Assembly: GCA_031291415.1 (NCBI GenBank)
Contig: JARLJB010000007.1
Span: forward strand, 1-63,289
Length of the DNA stretch: 63,289 bases
Source of the DNA: Telmatospirillum sp.
GTDB lineage: Bacteria > Pseudomonadota > Alphaproteobacteria > Rhodospirillales > Magnetospirillaceae
Direction: 5' to 3'
Numbering within the stretch: the first letter of the stretch is position 1; each line of letters begins with the position of its first letter. The position numbers were made by a program, and so were the translations under genes. The notes under the pieces are model-generated. The model searched no databases and was not told the origin of the DNA. It was given only the letters and a program-made list of their open reading frames with translations. Shown here in pieces: positions 8,551 to 17,885 of the stretch.

Positions 8551-10512
8551 TCACGCCCGCACCCGTTGCAGGAACCCCGACACCTCGGAATTCAGAAATT
8601 CGGCCTGCTGGGAAAGTTCCGACGAGGCGTCGCGGATGTGATGGGCCACGTCACCAATATCGCGTACCGCAATCTCGACTGTTGCGATATTCGCCGTCAC
8701 CTCTTGCGTGCCGGCGGCGGCCTGGTCGACATTTCTGGCGATCTCGCCGGTTGCCGCCGTCTGCTGCTGCACCGCGGACGCCACCGACGCGCTGATATCG
8801 CCCATTTCGGCGATCACCCGCGAAATCGTGCCGATGGCCTCGACGGCTTCGCTCGTCTGTCGCTGAACGGCATTGATTTGCGCCGAGATTTCCTCTGTCG
8901 CCAAAGCCGTTTGCCGGGCCAGTGCCTTGACCTCGCCAGCCACCACGGCGAACCCCTTCCCTGCTTCGCCGGCCCGCGCCGCCTCGATGGTCGCGTTCAA
9001 GGCCAACATATTGGTCTGCGCGGCGACACCATTGATCAAGGTGATGACTTTGCCAATCTTGCCGACGCTGTCGGACAATCCCTGGACCAGTTGGCTGGTA
9101 TGACCGACTTCCTCGCCGACGCGATCGGCAACCGACAGCGACTGCGTCATCTGGCGGGTGATCTCGTTGCTCGAACTCGCCAACTCCTCGGTTGTCGCGG
9201 CCACCGTCTGAACATTGCCGGACGCCTGCTCGGACGAGGCGGCGACGGACGTCGCCTGCGCGCCAACCTCGGAAGCGGACGACGCCATCTGACTGGCCGA
9301 TGCCTGCAGCTCGGTCGCCGCCGAGGTGACCGTCTGCACGACCTTGCCGACGCTTCCTTCGAACTCGTCGGCCATCTCACGCATGGCGGAGCGACGCTCG
9401 TCCTCGATTCGCTGCTTGTTCCGCTCTTGCTCCAGCGTCAATTGCGCCACGCGCACGGCGTTTTCCTTGAACACCTGAACGGCACGTCCCATGTCGCCGA
9501 TTTCATCCCGCTTTTCCAGGGCGGGAATCGGCACCGAGGTGTCGCCGCCGGCCAATCGGGTCATCGTCGCGGTCATATCGATCAAGGGATTACTGATTCC
9601 CCGTGCCATCAACCAGGCGGCAAGCAACCCGAGGCACAGCACGACACCGCCGATCAGCAGGGAATTCTGGCGAGCCTCCTGATATTGAGTGACATATTCG
9701 CTGTCATCCATGACGATTTCGACGACGGCGGCCGGCTTGCCGGAGTAATCCTCAATGGCGCTGACCAGGGACGCCACCGGCCGGCCGTCGACGGTGGCGC
9801 GCCGCATCACGGTTTCGCCGGTGATGGCGGCCTGTTTCACGGCGTCGTCGGCAAGCAGGCCGGTCGAGGTCGCAGCCACGGTCTTGAAACCGTCCTTGCC
9901 GCGCAGATAGATGGCAACGTCGACACCGAAACCCATTTTGAATTCCTCGGCGAAGCCTTGGCCGAAATCCGTACCGAACTCGAGACTGCCGACTTTTTGT
10001 CCGGCCTGGTGAAGCGGGACGACGGCCCTTGTTCCCAGACCACCGACCCCGAACTCCAGTCCCTTCACCGCCCTATCGCTGCGGTTGACCTCGACGACGG
10101 TTTGGCGAAAGCCGGACAGGTCGTCGCCGAACTTGGCCGGTTGATGGACACGCAGGAACGAGATGGCGGGCGGCAAGTGGAACTGGAACAACTCGATACC
10201 AGCAACCTCTTTTACCTTGGTGAACGGCGCCTGAAACATTCCCAGCAAGCGGTCGCGGTCACCGGCGACAAAGGCGGTCTGGACGTCAGGCATGGCAGCG
10301 ACGAATTCGGCAAGAGCCGACGCCGTGCTGGTCCGCAAACTGGCGGTGGCCCGGACGGCATGCAAATAACCCTGGAGTTCTCGGTTTTCTGCTCGGGAAA
10401 TCGTATCGGAAAGTTTTGTCAGTGTGGCGGGAACTAAAATTCCAACCGAGAGTATAAGAAGAATGGCAAATCCAAAACTTAATCTAAATTTTATTGAATT
10501 TTTACGAAACAT
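8551..10512 (-). CDS. methyl-accepting chemotaxis protein, same sensor family as adjacent kinase
   Basis: A 653-residue chemoreceptor from the ATG at 10512; a GTG two codons upstream is an alternative. It has an N-terminal membrane helix, a periplasmic double-Cache-type domain ([30 protein letters not shown]), a second helix near 283-305, HAMP, and a long cytoplasmic coiled coil with the signalling tip [19 protein letters not shown]. Side by side with the kinase, most of residues 1-330 align, including GLEFGV-GLG-RAV and [20 protein letters not shown]. No CheB/CheR pentapeptide tether is obvious at the C-terminus (FLQRVRA). Confidence 0.92.
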   Translation of the reverse strand: MFRKNSIKFRLSFGFAILLILSVGILVPATLTKLSDTISRAENRELQGYLHAVRATASLRTSTASALAEFVAAMPDVQTAFVAGDRDRLLGMFQAPFTKVKEVAGIELFQFHLPPAISFLRVHQPAKFGDDLSGFRQTVVEVNRSDRAVKGLEFGVGGLGTRAVVPLHQAGQKVGSLEFGTDFGQGFAEEFKMGFGVDVAIYLRGKDGFKTVAATSTGLLADDAVKQAAITGETVMRRATVDGRPVASLVSAIEDYSGKPAAVVEIVMDDSEYVTQYQEARQNSLLIGGVVLCLGLLAAWLMARGISNPLIDMTATMTRLAGGDTSVPIPALEKRDEIGDMGRAVQVFKENAVRVAQLTLEQERNKQRIEDERRSAMREMADEFEGSVGKVVQTVTSAATELQASASQMASSASEVGAQATSVAASSEQASGNVQTVAATTEELASSSNEITRQMTQSLSVADRVGEEVGHTSQLVQGLSDSVGKIGKVITLINGVAAQTNMLALNATIEAARAGEAGKGFAVVAGEVKALARQTALATEEISAQINAVQRQTSEAVEAIGTISRVIAEMGDISASVASAVQQQTAATGEIARNVDQAAAGTQEVTANIATVEIAVRDIGDVAHHIRDASSELSQQAEFLNSEVSGFLQRVRA

Positions 10513-10627
10513 CAACACACCGTTTTTTTATACCGCATTGTCTCGGTCAATGCGGAACGGCGATAACACAATAATATTATGGGTATTGCAACTTTGAATG
10601 ACCAACCGCGACCAGATAGCGGCCATG

Positions 10628-12037
10628 TCAAACCGGCAGGACGACCGTTACCCGCAATCCGCCGTCCGGACGATTGGCAAGCGCTATCTGTCCGCCATGG
10701 TTCTGGATAATCGACTGGGCGATCGACAACCCCAGCCCGACACCGCCGGTGTCGGCGTTGCGCGATTCCTCGACCCGGAAGAAGGGGTCGAAAACCCGCG
10801 CGAGATCGCCGGGTGGAATGCCGGGTCCATCATCATCGATCTGGATTTCAATCGTCCGCGCCGCAGCCGACAGGGCGACGCGGGCGCTGCCGCCATATTT
10901 GACGGCGTTGTCGATGAGGTTGGTCAGGGCCCGCTTCAGCGCCAGAACCTGTACGGAGCAAACGGCCGAAGGCGCCACGGCCATCGATACGGAAAATCCG
11001 GCGTCGGCCATATCATCGACGATGCTCGACAAAAGCGCCGTCAGATCGGTCGGCCGCCGGGCCTCCGACTGGCCGGTTTGCCGCGCGAAATCAAGCGCCG
11101 CTCCGACCAACCCCTCCATGTCGGCGATCGTCGCCAGCATGCGGTCGCGGTTCTCGCCCTCGGCGACGTCTTCGGCGCGCAGTCGCAAAAGGGTCAGCGG
11201 CGTCCGCAAGTCATGGGAGACGGCGGCCAGCAAACGGCTGCGATTTTCAACGAGCCGGCGCAAGCTGTTCTGCATGCGGTTGAAAGCCCGGGCAGCCCGG
11301 CCAAGCTCGGTTGGCCCGGTCTCCGGCAGGGGACCCATGTCGAGATCGCGACCGAAACGGTCGGCGGCATCGCCCAGCAGCCGAAGCGGCACAACCACCC
11401 GCCTGACCGCCCAGGCGCTGGCGGCGAACACGATCAATCCCATGGCGACCAGCGAAATGGTGAAGCTCCAGGACCGCGACGGCACCTGATTGGGAATCCC
11501 GGCCGAAACGCTCAACCAACGGCCGTCGCTCAAGTGGACGGCTATGGCGAGAGCCTGCCAGGCTCCCATGGCATGCGCCATCCTTCCCCGCCCCATGCCC
11601 ATCCCCATGCCGTTTCTCAGTCGTCCGGCGCCATCGCCCTGTCCATGGCGAAAACTCACCTCTCCCGACAACGCCACCTGGACGTCCTCCGCATCGGACA
11701 AAGACAGCTCATCGACAAGGAAATCCTTGATCGCCAACTCGGCTGGCGATCCTGTCGAAAGCGACCGGGTATCGGCGTCGGTATTGGCAATGGTGATCCG
11801 GAACCCGGGACCGCCCAACATTTCCGTCATATGCACGCGATTTTCCGGAGCGCTTTCCTCCAAAAGGCGAACGACATTGGCGACGCGTTGCGCGGCATTC
11901 TGACCGCTGATCGCGCGAACCGTCTCCTCGCGGTCGCCGCTATAGATCCACGCCCCGACGACCTGCGAAATCGCCAAGCCCAAGAGAACGATGACAACTG
12001 TCTGGCCGAACAGACTTTTGGGCAGAAACCGCGTCAT
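10628..12037 (-). CDS. sensor histidine kinase (OmpR-partner class) with Met-rich periplasmic loop
   Basis: A 469-residue kinase whose ATG overlaps the TGA of the response regulator gene (ATGA), so the pair is translationally coupled. It has helix 1 (residues about 11-30), a periplasmic region of about 130 residues, helix 2 (WSFTISLVAMGLIVFAASAWA), HAMP, HisKA with SHDLRTPLTLLRLRAED, and HATPase boxes LIDNAVKYGG, DDDGPGIP and GVGLGLSI. The periplasmic domain contains a run rich in Met, Gly and His (GMGMGMGRGRMAHAMG) that could bind Cu(I) or Ag(I) or simply be flexible. The genomic partners are two Spy-like periplasmic proteins. Confidence 0.9.
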   Translation of the reverse strand: MTRFLPKSLFGQTVVIVLLGLAISQVVGAWIYSGDREETVRAISGQNAAQRVANVVRLLEESAPENRVHMTEMLGGPGFRITIANTDADTRSLSTGSPAELAIKDFLVDELSLSDAEDVQVALSGEVSFRHGQGDGAGRLRNGMGMGMGRGRMAHAMGAWQALAIAVHLSDGRWLSVSAGIPNQVPSRSWSFTISLVAMGLIVFAASAWAVRRVVVPLRLLGDAADRFGRDLDMGPLPETGPTELGRAARAFNRMQNSLRRLVENRSRLLAAVSHDLRTPLTLLRLRAEDVAEGENRDRMLATIADMEGLVGAALDFARQTGQSEARRPTDLTALLSSIVDDMADAGFSVSMAVAPSAVCSVQVLALKRALTNLIDNAVKYGGSARVALSAAARTIEIQIDDDGPGIPPGDLARVFDPFFRVEESRNADTGGVGLGLSIAQSIIQNHGGQIALANRPDGGLRVTVVLPV

Positions 12038-12756
12038 TCGATGACGACTTCGACCGCGAAAACATAGCCGCCGCCCCACACGGTTTTGATAATCTTGGGG
12101 TCGCTGGCATCGCCCTCCAGCTTTTTGCGCAACCTGCTGATTTTGGTATCGACGCTGCGGTCGAAAGCCGCAGCCGCCTGTCCACGCGTCAAATCGAGTA
12201 GTTGATCGCGGTTCAGCACCCGATGGGGACGCTCCACCAAAGCCAATAACAGCTCGAACTCCCCGGTGCTGAGCGGAATGACCAAACCGTCGTCGCGCAG
12301 CAATTCCCGGGCGCCGGTCGATAAGGTCCAACGATCGAAGCGGTAATTTTTCGGCCGGTCGGCAGAGGGCTGGGACCTTTCCTCACTCTGGGTCCGCCTG
12401 AGAACGGCGCGTATCCGGGCAATCAGCTCGCGGCTGCCGAAGGGCTTGGGCAGATAGTCGTCCGCTCCCATTTCGAGACCGATCACCCGGTCGATCTCCT
12501 CGCCTTTGGCGGTGATCATGATGATTGGAATATTCGTCTCGGCGCGCAGGCTGCGGCACAGCGACAGCCCGTCTTCTCCGGGCAGCATCAGATCGAGCAG
12601 CACCATGTCCACGCGACTGTCGGCCAAGACCTTCCGCATGGATTTTCCGTCGCTCGCGGTGCTGGCCCGAAATCCAACTTTGATCAAGGCGCGGGACACC
12701 AGATCCCTGATCTCGTGATGATCATCGACAATAAGAATATGCGGAGCTGTGATCAT
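12034..12756 (-). CDS. OmpR/PhoB-family response regulator
   Basis: A 240-residue regulator from the ATG at 12756 that opens MITAPHILIVDDHHE; upstream in-frame codons add nothing conserved. The receiver has Asp in VLLDLMLPGEDG near residue 55 and Lys in LPKPFGS; the C-terminal winged helix shows LSTGEFELLLALVERPHRVLNRDQLL and the recognition helix FDRSVDTKISRLRKKLE. It is transcribed with the overlapping kinase gene and divergent from a Spy-like gene. The 180-base divergent region has several TTGACA/TGTCA-like repeats that may be its binding sites. Confidence 0.92.
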   Translation of the reverse strand: MITAPHILIVDDHHEIRDLVSRALIKVGFRASTASDGKSMRKVLADSRVDMVLLDLMLPGEDGLSLCRSLRAETNIPIIMITAKGEEIDRVIGLEMGADDYLPKPFGSRELIARIRAVLRRTQSEERSQPSADRPKNYRFDRWTLSTGARELLRDDGLVIPLSTGEFELLLALVERPHRVLNRDQLLDLTRGQAAAAFDRSVDTKISRLRKKLEGDASDPKIIKTVWGGGYVFAVEVVIE

Positions 12757-12799
12757 GTCGGTTTTCCAGAATGCTACCGGACCTAGGGGAACAGAAAAC

Positions 12800-12885
12800 T
12801 GTGTCGGAGCGTTGTCAGAACCGGCCGTTGACACATTTTGTCACAACTTTTCCGGTCTTTGACAAACTTGAGCGACACATTCGGC
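12800..12885. promoter_or_regulatory. candidate response-regulator binding region with TGACA/TGTCA repeats
   Basis: Between the divergent regulator and Spy-like genes the motif TTGTCA or its complement recurs (GTTGTCAG, GTTGACACA, TTGTCACAAC, TTTGACAAAC, GCGACACA) at irregular spacing. OmpR-type regulators commonly bind tandem repeats of this sort. The exact sites are inference. Confidence 0.4.
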
Positions 12886-12939
12886 CCTTCATGAAGGCTG
12901 ACCGGTAACGAACCGGAGCACATTCCCAGGAGCCTTTCC

Positions 12940-13452
12940 ATGAAATACCTCATCCTCGCCGCCGCGGTCCTCAGCGTCGTTACCGCCGGCACCGTCATTG
13001 CCGCGCCACCCGATCAGATGGCACCACAGGGCGCCGCCGCACCCTGCGGTGGGCCGGGCATGGGCTATGGCGGCGGCATGCATCAGTTCTTCGGCCGTTA
13101 TGCCGACGCCGGACAGGTCGCCGCGCTCAAATCGCATCTGGCCATCCAGCCGGGTCAGGAGACCGCCTGGAACGCCTATGCGACGGTGCTGCAAAACACG
13201 GCGACCAGCATGCAGTCGATGCACAAGGATATGTGGCAGCAGGACGTGCCGACGATGTCCCGTGAGGACCGGCAGGCCTATATGACCCGGATACATGCAC
13301 AACGGCAGGACGCCTTCAATGCCCTCTCGGAAGCGGCCACGACCTTCGTCGCCACGCTGGACGGCGATCAGAAAGCCCAAGCTCAAGCGGTTTTGCCGGG
13401 TTTGGCGAGGCAAGGCCGAGGCGGACGGCACCATATGCGCGACTCCTGGTAA
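12940..13452 (+). CDS. Spy/CpxP-like periplasmic protein
   Basis: A 170-residue protein with a signal peptide (residues 1-21, cleavage near VIAA-AP), a Gly/Met-rich linker (GGPGMGYGGGMHQFFG) and a mostly helical remainder ending in a LDGDQKAQAQAVLPGL segment equivalent to the LTxxQ motif of Spy/CpxP proteins, which act as periplasmic chaperones or two-component repressors. It is divergent from the OmpR-type regulator, so control by that pair is likely. A paralogue lies at 14370. The start is preceded by CCCAGGAGCC. Confidence 0.78.
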   Translation: MKYLILAAAVLSVVTAGTVIAAPPDQMAPQGAAAPCGGPGMGYGGGMHQFFGRYADAGQVAALKSHLAIQPGQETAWNAYATVLQNTATSMQSMHKDMWQQDVPTMSREDRQAYMTRIHAQRQDAFNALSEAATTFVATLDGDQKAQAQAVLPGLARQGRGGRHHMRDSW

Positions 13453-13508
13453 TACCAAGCCTCGATGAGCCGAAATATGGCGGGCAATCGCCGATCCGAT
13501 TGTCCGCC
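13452..13508 (+). terminator. repeat-associated hairpin after the Spy-like gene
   Basis: The sequence ATACCAAGCCTCGATGA directly overlaps the stop and recurs with one change at 26641. It is followed by a 12-bp stem with one G-U pair (13479-13490 with 13497-13508). It probably ends transcription of the Spy-like gene, although no U tract follows. Confidence 0.5.
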
Positions 13509-13582
13509 GTCCCTGTTCCCGCATTGACATGTCGACAAGGTCGGGCTGACATGCTTTCTCCTTACCACTTTGGAGAAAAACG

Positions 13583-14209
13583 ATGCGGGTCATCGCGCTC
13601 GATTTTGAAACCGCGAACGAAGGTCGAGCGAGCGCCTGCGCCGTTGGATTGTCATGGATCGAGTCGGGGACGCTGGTACGGACCGAGCAACGATTGATCC
13701 GACCGAAGGACATGCGGTTTTCCTCGATGAATATCGCCATCCACGGCATTTTCCCGGAGGATGTCGCCGATCAGCCCGAATTTCCCGAGGTCTGGTCCGA
13801 ATTCATCGCCAAGGAGCCGATCTCGCTGCTGTTGGCGCACAATGCGGCCTTCGATATGAGCGTCTTGCGGGCGTCGCTTGATCTTTACGGGATTGCCTGG
13901 CCGTCCTTTTCCTATCTATGCACGGTGAAAGTAGCCCGCGCGATCTGGCCGGATCTTCCTAATCACCGACTGTCGACGGTGGCCGAGCATCTTGGCGTCG
14001 ACTTGATCCACCACCAGGCCGGTAGCGACGCCCAGGCCTGCGCGGCGATTGCCCTGGCCGCGATGAACGAAACGGCCTGCGCCGACCTGTTCGAGCTGCC
14101 TGCCGCCATCGGCATCACCCTTGGATCGCTCTGCGCCGATGGCTATCAGCCCTGCCGCGTCGAGCCAAAGTCGAAATCCCGGTTACGATCACGCCACCCG
14201 GCCTATTGA
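13583..14209 (+). CDS. DnaQ-like 3'-5' exonuclease (DEDD superfamily)
   Basis: A 208-residue protein with the DEDD exonuclease signature: Exo I VIALDFETAN (Asp and Glu), Exo II LLAHNAAFDMSVLR (Asp) and Exo III HHQAGSDAQACA (His and Asp five apart). This is the epsilon-like fold used for proofreading or nucleic-acid trimming. It lacks a polymerase or helicase fusion and is shorter than full-length DnaQ, so a stand-alone exonuclease of unknown substrate is the call. TGGAGAAA upstream of the ATG serves as ribosome binding site. The C-terminus is Arg/Lys-rich. Confidence 0.87.
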   Translation: MRVIALDFETANEGRASACAVGLSWIESGTLVRTEQRLIRPKDMRFSSMNIAIHGIFPEDVADQPEFPEVWSEFIAKEPISLLLAHNAAFDMSVLRASLDLYGIAWPSFSYLCTVKVARAIWPDLPNHRLSTVAEHLGVDLIHHQAGSDAQACAAIALAAMNETACADLFELPAAIGITLGSLCADGYQPCRVEPKSKSRLRSRHPAY

Positions 14210-14369
14210 GCCGGCGTCACATGCCGTTACACGGATTCTTCCCCACGTGAAATAAATTGTGCCACAAACGAAGCGTTCCATGGATGCGCCGCAGATAGGA
14301 GCACGATGCCATGCCCCCCTTATCGTGCCGATCTGCCCGAGCGATGGATCCGACAGACAGGAGTGTTCC

Positions 14370-14879
14370 ATGAAGCGCTTTATTCCCCTGGCCACGACAG
14401 GCATGCTGACGGCCTTCATCGCCACTGCCGCCGCCGAAACGCCACAACAACAGCCCGACAACGCCATCCCGGCACCGTCGGCATCGCCAGAGCAGAACGC
14501 CCCGATGGAGCAGCCTGTCGGCGGCGTCGCGCATGGCAACGTACGCGCCCCCCACTTCAACGACCCTGCGCAGATTGCCGCTCTCAAAGCGCGATTAGCC
14601 ATTCGCCCGGACCAGGAAAATACCTGGAACGCCTATGTCAAGACGTTAAGGGATGCGACGGCGGCCTTGCGATCCTCGATGGCGCCGGACGCCATGCAGT
14701 CCCTGTCGCCCGAGCAGCAGGAGGCCGCCATCACCCAGATGCGAACCCAGCAGCAATCGGCTTCGCAGGCCATCGAAAAAGCGGCCGAGACCCTGGCGCG
14801 TTCCTTGACTGAACAACAAAGAGCCATCGCGCAAAATACTCTGCCGGGCTTGGCCATGCCGGCCAAGACGGCGCCATAA
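14370..14879 (+). CDS. Spy-like periplasmic protein, second copy
   Basis: A 169-residue exported protein from the ATG at 14370 (ACAGGAGTGTTCC upstream). After the signal peptide (cleavage near ATAAA-ET) comes a Pro/Gln-rich low-complexity stretch, then a domain aligning with the protein at 12940: QIAALKARLAIRPDQENTWNAY against QVAALKSHLAIQPGQETAWNAY, and a C-terminal LPGLA. The end carries LTEQQRAIAQ, the LTxxQ signature. It probably belongs to the same envelope-stress response. The PheC-like gene follows after 19 bases in the same direction. Confidence 0.78.
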   Translation: MKRFIPLATTGMLTAFIATAAAETPQQQPDNAIPAPSASPEQNAPMEQPVGGVAHGNVRAPHFNDPAQIAALKARLAIRPDQENTWNAYVKTLRDATAALRSSMAPDAMQSLSPEQQEAAITQMRTQQQSASQAIEKAAETLARSLTEQQRAIAQNTLPGLAMPAKTAP

Positions 14880-14898
14880 GACCAAAAGGGAGGATTGC

Positions 14899-15678
14899 AT
14901 GAGATTGACATGGACCGTCGTACTGGCGGCGGTTGTTTCGACCGTCGCACTATCGTCGGCCGGTTGGGCCGAAGATGGGGCGTTGGAGGCGGTCAAAAAG
15001 GCCGGCGTGATCAGGATCGGAACCACCGGCGACTATTTGCCCTACAGCATCAAAGGTCCGGACGGAAAATTGGTCGGCGCCGATATCGAGATGGGGGAGG
15101 ATCTGGCGGCTGCGCTGGGGGTCAAGGCCGAGTTCGTGCCGACCACCTGGAAGACGTTGCTTGACGATTTCAAAGGCGGCCGCTTCGACATCGTCGTCGG
15201 CGGCGTGACCATTACACCCGAGCGGGCCGAGGCCGGCGATTTCTCGATCCCCCTCGATCACGACGGCAAGCGCCCGATCGTTCGCTGCACCGACAAGGAG
15301 AAGTTCGCCTCGCTGGCGGCCATCGACCAACCGTCGACCCGCGTCGTCGTCAATCCAGGGGGAACCAACGAACGCTTCGCCCGTGAACAACTCAAGAATG
15401 CGCAGTTGGCCGTCTGGCCCGATAACCGCACGATCTTCGAGCGGATCGCCGACGGCTCGGCCGACGTCATGGTCACCGATGGAATCGAAGTGACGCTGCA
15501 GGCCGTGCGCCACCCCGGCGTCTTATGCCCGGCTGCGGTGAACGATTCCTTCACCCATTTCGACAAGGCCTATCTGCTGCGCCGGGACCCGGCCCTGAAA
15601 CAGGCTGTCGACGCATGGATGGGCCAAGCGCTCGCCAGCGGAAAATGGCAACACGCCCTCGATACCGCCATGCATTGA
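14899..15678 (+). CDS. periplasmic amino-acid-binding-type protein, PheC (cyclohexadienyl dehydratase)-like
   Basis: A 259-residue protein with a signal peptide (cleavage near GWA-ED) and a type-2 periplasmic binding fold (IRIGTTGDYLPYSIKGPDGKLVGADIEMGEDLAAALG). The GTTGDYxPxS opening, the absence of nearby permease or ATPase genes and the overall length match PheC-type cyclohexadienyl/arogenate dehydratases, which make phenylalanine or phenylpyruvate in the periplasm. An orphan transport-binding protein is the alternative. GGGAGGATTGC is a strong ribosome binding site. Convergent with the kinase gene, three bases between stops. Confidence 0.75.
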   Translation: MRLTWTVVLAAVVSTVALSSAGWAEDGALEAVKKAGVIRIGTTGDYLPYSIKGPDGKLVGADIEMGEDLAAALGVKAEFVPTTWKTLLDDFKGGRFDIVVGGVTITPERAEAGDFSIPLDHDGKRPIVRCTDKEKFASLAAIDQPSTRVVVNPGGTNERFAREQLKNAQLAVWPDNRTIFERIADGSADVMVTDGIEVTLQAVRHPGVLCPAAVNDSFTHFDKAYLLRRDPALKQAVDAWMGQALASGKWQHALDTAMH

Positions 15679-15681
15679 CGG

Positions 15682-16752
15682 TCAGGATTCTGCTCTCGAT
15701 GTTCGGTCGACGGACGCTTGTTCCTTCTCGGCGATCAGCGCCCGGAGCCGGGCCAGCGGCACCGCGCCAGCGGTCGCCGAAGTCGCAAAGAGATTGAAAT
15801 GGGCCAACCCCACGCCAAGCTTCAGACACATGTCGAGAGCATAACCCTCGTGAATACCGAAGAGCATGCCGGCACAGAACGCGTCTCCAGCCCCAAGCGC
15901 ACTGACCACGTTGGAGACGCGATAGGACGTCTGGCGGCATCGCTCGCCTGATCGGGTCATGGCGACTGCTCCGGCCGGGAAGTGAATCGCGACCAGCCGT
16001 TTGACACCCATCGCCAAAAGGCTGTCGGCTTGGACAAAAGCCAAGTCCCAATCGGGCGTATCGCCAAGCGTTGCCGAACCCGTCGCCGTCAGATGAGCGG
16101 CTTCAACGTCGTTAACGATCAGATAGTCGGTGTAGGGCAAGGCGGGAACCACGAAACGCAGGTAGCGTTCCGGGGCGGCTTCGGAAACGAGATCGAGCGA
16201 GGTGCGGAACCCCTTTTCCTGGAGAATCGCCAGCGCATGGGCACCACCCGATCCGTAGTCGGAATCGGGGACATCCAGTCCCTCAAGAAGCAGCAAATAG
16301 GCGAGATGGGCCATGCGGGCCGAACCATCCAGTCGGTGGATGAGATCAAGGCCCAAGCGGCTGTTGGCGCCGTGCGAATGGAAAAAGGTCCGCGTTGCGT
16401 TGGCCTCGCTTATCATCACATGAGTGAAGGACGTCGGGCGGTCGGCGACAGTGGCGATCCTCGACCCATCGATCCCCCGCCTTTCGAATTCACCACGAAT
16501 AATGCGACCATCCTCGTCGTCACCAACCAAACCGGCAACCGCTAACGGCAGAGTCGGGTCTACACAGGCGAGGTCGCACAGCACGTTAAAAGCGCCGCCG
16601 CCAGGGCTGTGAGAACTGTCGCAGATCACGGCCAACAACGATTCCGGTGGATAGGCCGAAATGTGGTGCATTTTGTCGACCAGCAGGTTTCCGATCGCGA
16701 GAATACCGCGACGTTCCGCGTTTACATGTCTCCAATTTGCCGATTCGCCCAT
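15682..16752 (-). CDS. PfkB-family carbohydrate kinase
   Basis: A 356-residue kinase of the ribokinase/PfkB family. The N-terminal substrate loop shows GGGAFNVLCDLACVDP and GLVGDDEDGRIIRGEF, and the C-terminal catalytic motif is SALGAGDAFCAGMLFGIHEG with the base Asp in GAGD. ATP-dependent phosphorylation of a sugar or nucleoside hydroxyl is the family reaction; the substrate is unknown. It lies 98 bases downstream of the aldolase-like gene in the same direction, so kinase and aldolase may act in sequence on one sugar. The length is slightly above the usual 300-330. Confidence 0.87.
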   Translation of the reverse strand: MGESANWRHVNAERRGILAIGNLLVDKMHHISAYPPESLLAVICDSSHSPGGGAFNVLCDLACVDPTLPLAVAGLVGDDEDGRIIRGEFERRGIDGSRIATVADRPTSFTHVMISEANATRTFFHSHGANSRLGLDLIHRLDGSARMAHLAYLLLLEGLDVPDSDYGSGGAHALAILQEKGFRTSLDLVSEAAPERYLRFVVPALPYTDYLIVNDVEAAHLTATGSATLGDTPDWDLAFVQADSLLAMGVKRLVAIHFPAGAVAMTRSGERCRQTSYRVSNVVSALGAGDAFCAGMLFGIHEGYALDMCLKLGVGLAHFNLFATSATAGAVPLARLRALIAEKEQASVDRTSRAES

Positions 16753-16850
16753 GATATAGGTTCGCTTTTCAACCCAACCCGAAGATCAGCCGCTCTTTCG
16801 ACCAGTGATTGGCGGCATGCCATGTATTGACGATATCATCGACGTCAACC

Positions 16851-17867
16851 TCAATAGGCGAACTGCGTGCTGGTCAGCGTAAGATCATCTTGGAGAGACC
16901 GATGGGGGCGAATATTTAGCTTCGCCAGATCGCCGTGATACGACCTGACAGCGTCCAAGGCGGTCAGAGCACCGTCCGCCACCTGGCGCAGATGCGCCAC
17001 GAAGCTGAGTTGATGTTCCGCTGCAATAATCTTGCGTCCGAACAACGCCACCCGCGCACCGTGCTTCTTGGCGTCTTCCAGCAAATGGAACGCATCGTGC
17101 GTCGTTCCCGCCGATCCACCGAGCACGCCGACGATGATCGTGGGGTCATAGGTGCAAAGTTCTTCGATGGCGCGCGGCCCCAGATAGGGCAACTTCAGGA
17201 AACATGGCCGGCTGGATTTGGGCAGGCCGGCCAGCATGCGAACGATATGGTCATTCATAAACGCCGGGATTACCTCGGGGGATAGATGGTGGAGCTCTGC
17301 CGGCACATTCGGTGCGAACACCTCGAGAAAATGCCGAAATCCCTTGCTTTCCGCCTCGATCCGGAAGGCCTTGTAGGCCTCCAGCGTTTCCAGATCCCGT
17401 TCCGGGATGTTGTTAAAGGTCACGGAATAGAGGCCCAGATTCGGCCCCCGCAGCCGTTCCGCCGGACTGCAAGCTGTTTTGCCTGCCTGGATATGATCGA
17501 TGGTCGTCGACATGAACGGCCGGGCCGGCGCCGTTGGATAGCAACCACCGCGGACGATGTGAATGTCGGTCGTGTCATTGGCGCGCACCGCTGGAGTCAC
17601 CGGTGAAGTGTCGAAGATTTTTTCTTCGAGGGCCAGGACCTCCGACGTGCTGGCCGACATCAGCATGATGTCCACCAAGCCTTGATTGACGATTTCTCGA
17701 ATTTGATCCCGCAAATCCGTGACCGACCGCCGGGTTCCGTCGGCATTCTTGCCCGCAGACGCGATCCCGCGCGCCATGTCCGGGTCCTTGGCGTCGGCGA
17801 GAATAAAACAATTGGCGGCGGGATTCTCCGCCAGCGTAGCCAGTTTCTCGTCTAGAGACTTTTCCAC
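16851..17867 (-). CDS. TIM-barrel, class I aldolase-like protein
   Basis: A 338-residue protein starting at GTG 17867 with GAGGA six bases upstream. I do not recognise an exact family. The segment CFLKLPYLGPRAIEELCTYD followed by VGVLGGSAGTTHDAFHLLEDAKKHGARVALFGRKI resembles the last strands of LacD/DhnA-type class I aldolases: a Lys-containing strand, a Gly-rich phosphate loop, then a GR motif. This makes a Schiff-base aldolase plausible. It probably forms an operon with the PfkB kinase, consistent with sugar phosphorylation and cleavage. Weak homology is the limit of the call. Confidence 0.65.
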   Translation of the reverse strand: MEKSLDEKLATLAENPAANCFILADAKDPDMARGIASAGKNADGTRRSVTDLRDQIREIVNQGLVDIMLMSASTSEVLALEEKIFDTSPVTPAVRANDTTDIHIVRGGCYPTAPARPFMSTTIDHIQAGKTACSPAERLRGPNLGLYSVTFNNIPERDLETLEAYKAFRIEAESKGFRHFLEVFAPNVPAELHHLSPEVIPAFMNDHIVRMLAGLPKSSRPCFLKLPYLGPRAIEELCTYDPTIIVGVLGGSAGTTHDAFHLLEDAKKHGARVALFGRKIIAAEHQLSFVAHLRQVADGALTALDAVRSYHGDLAKLNIRPHRSLQDDLTLTSTQFAY

Positions 17868-17885
17868 TTCACTGTCCTCACGAGT

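Noticed and set aside
8509-10437. A 642-codon rightward open frame
   Set aside because: It is antisense to the chemoreceptor, which has complete domain structure. The long opposite frame reflects high GC at third positions.
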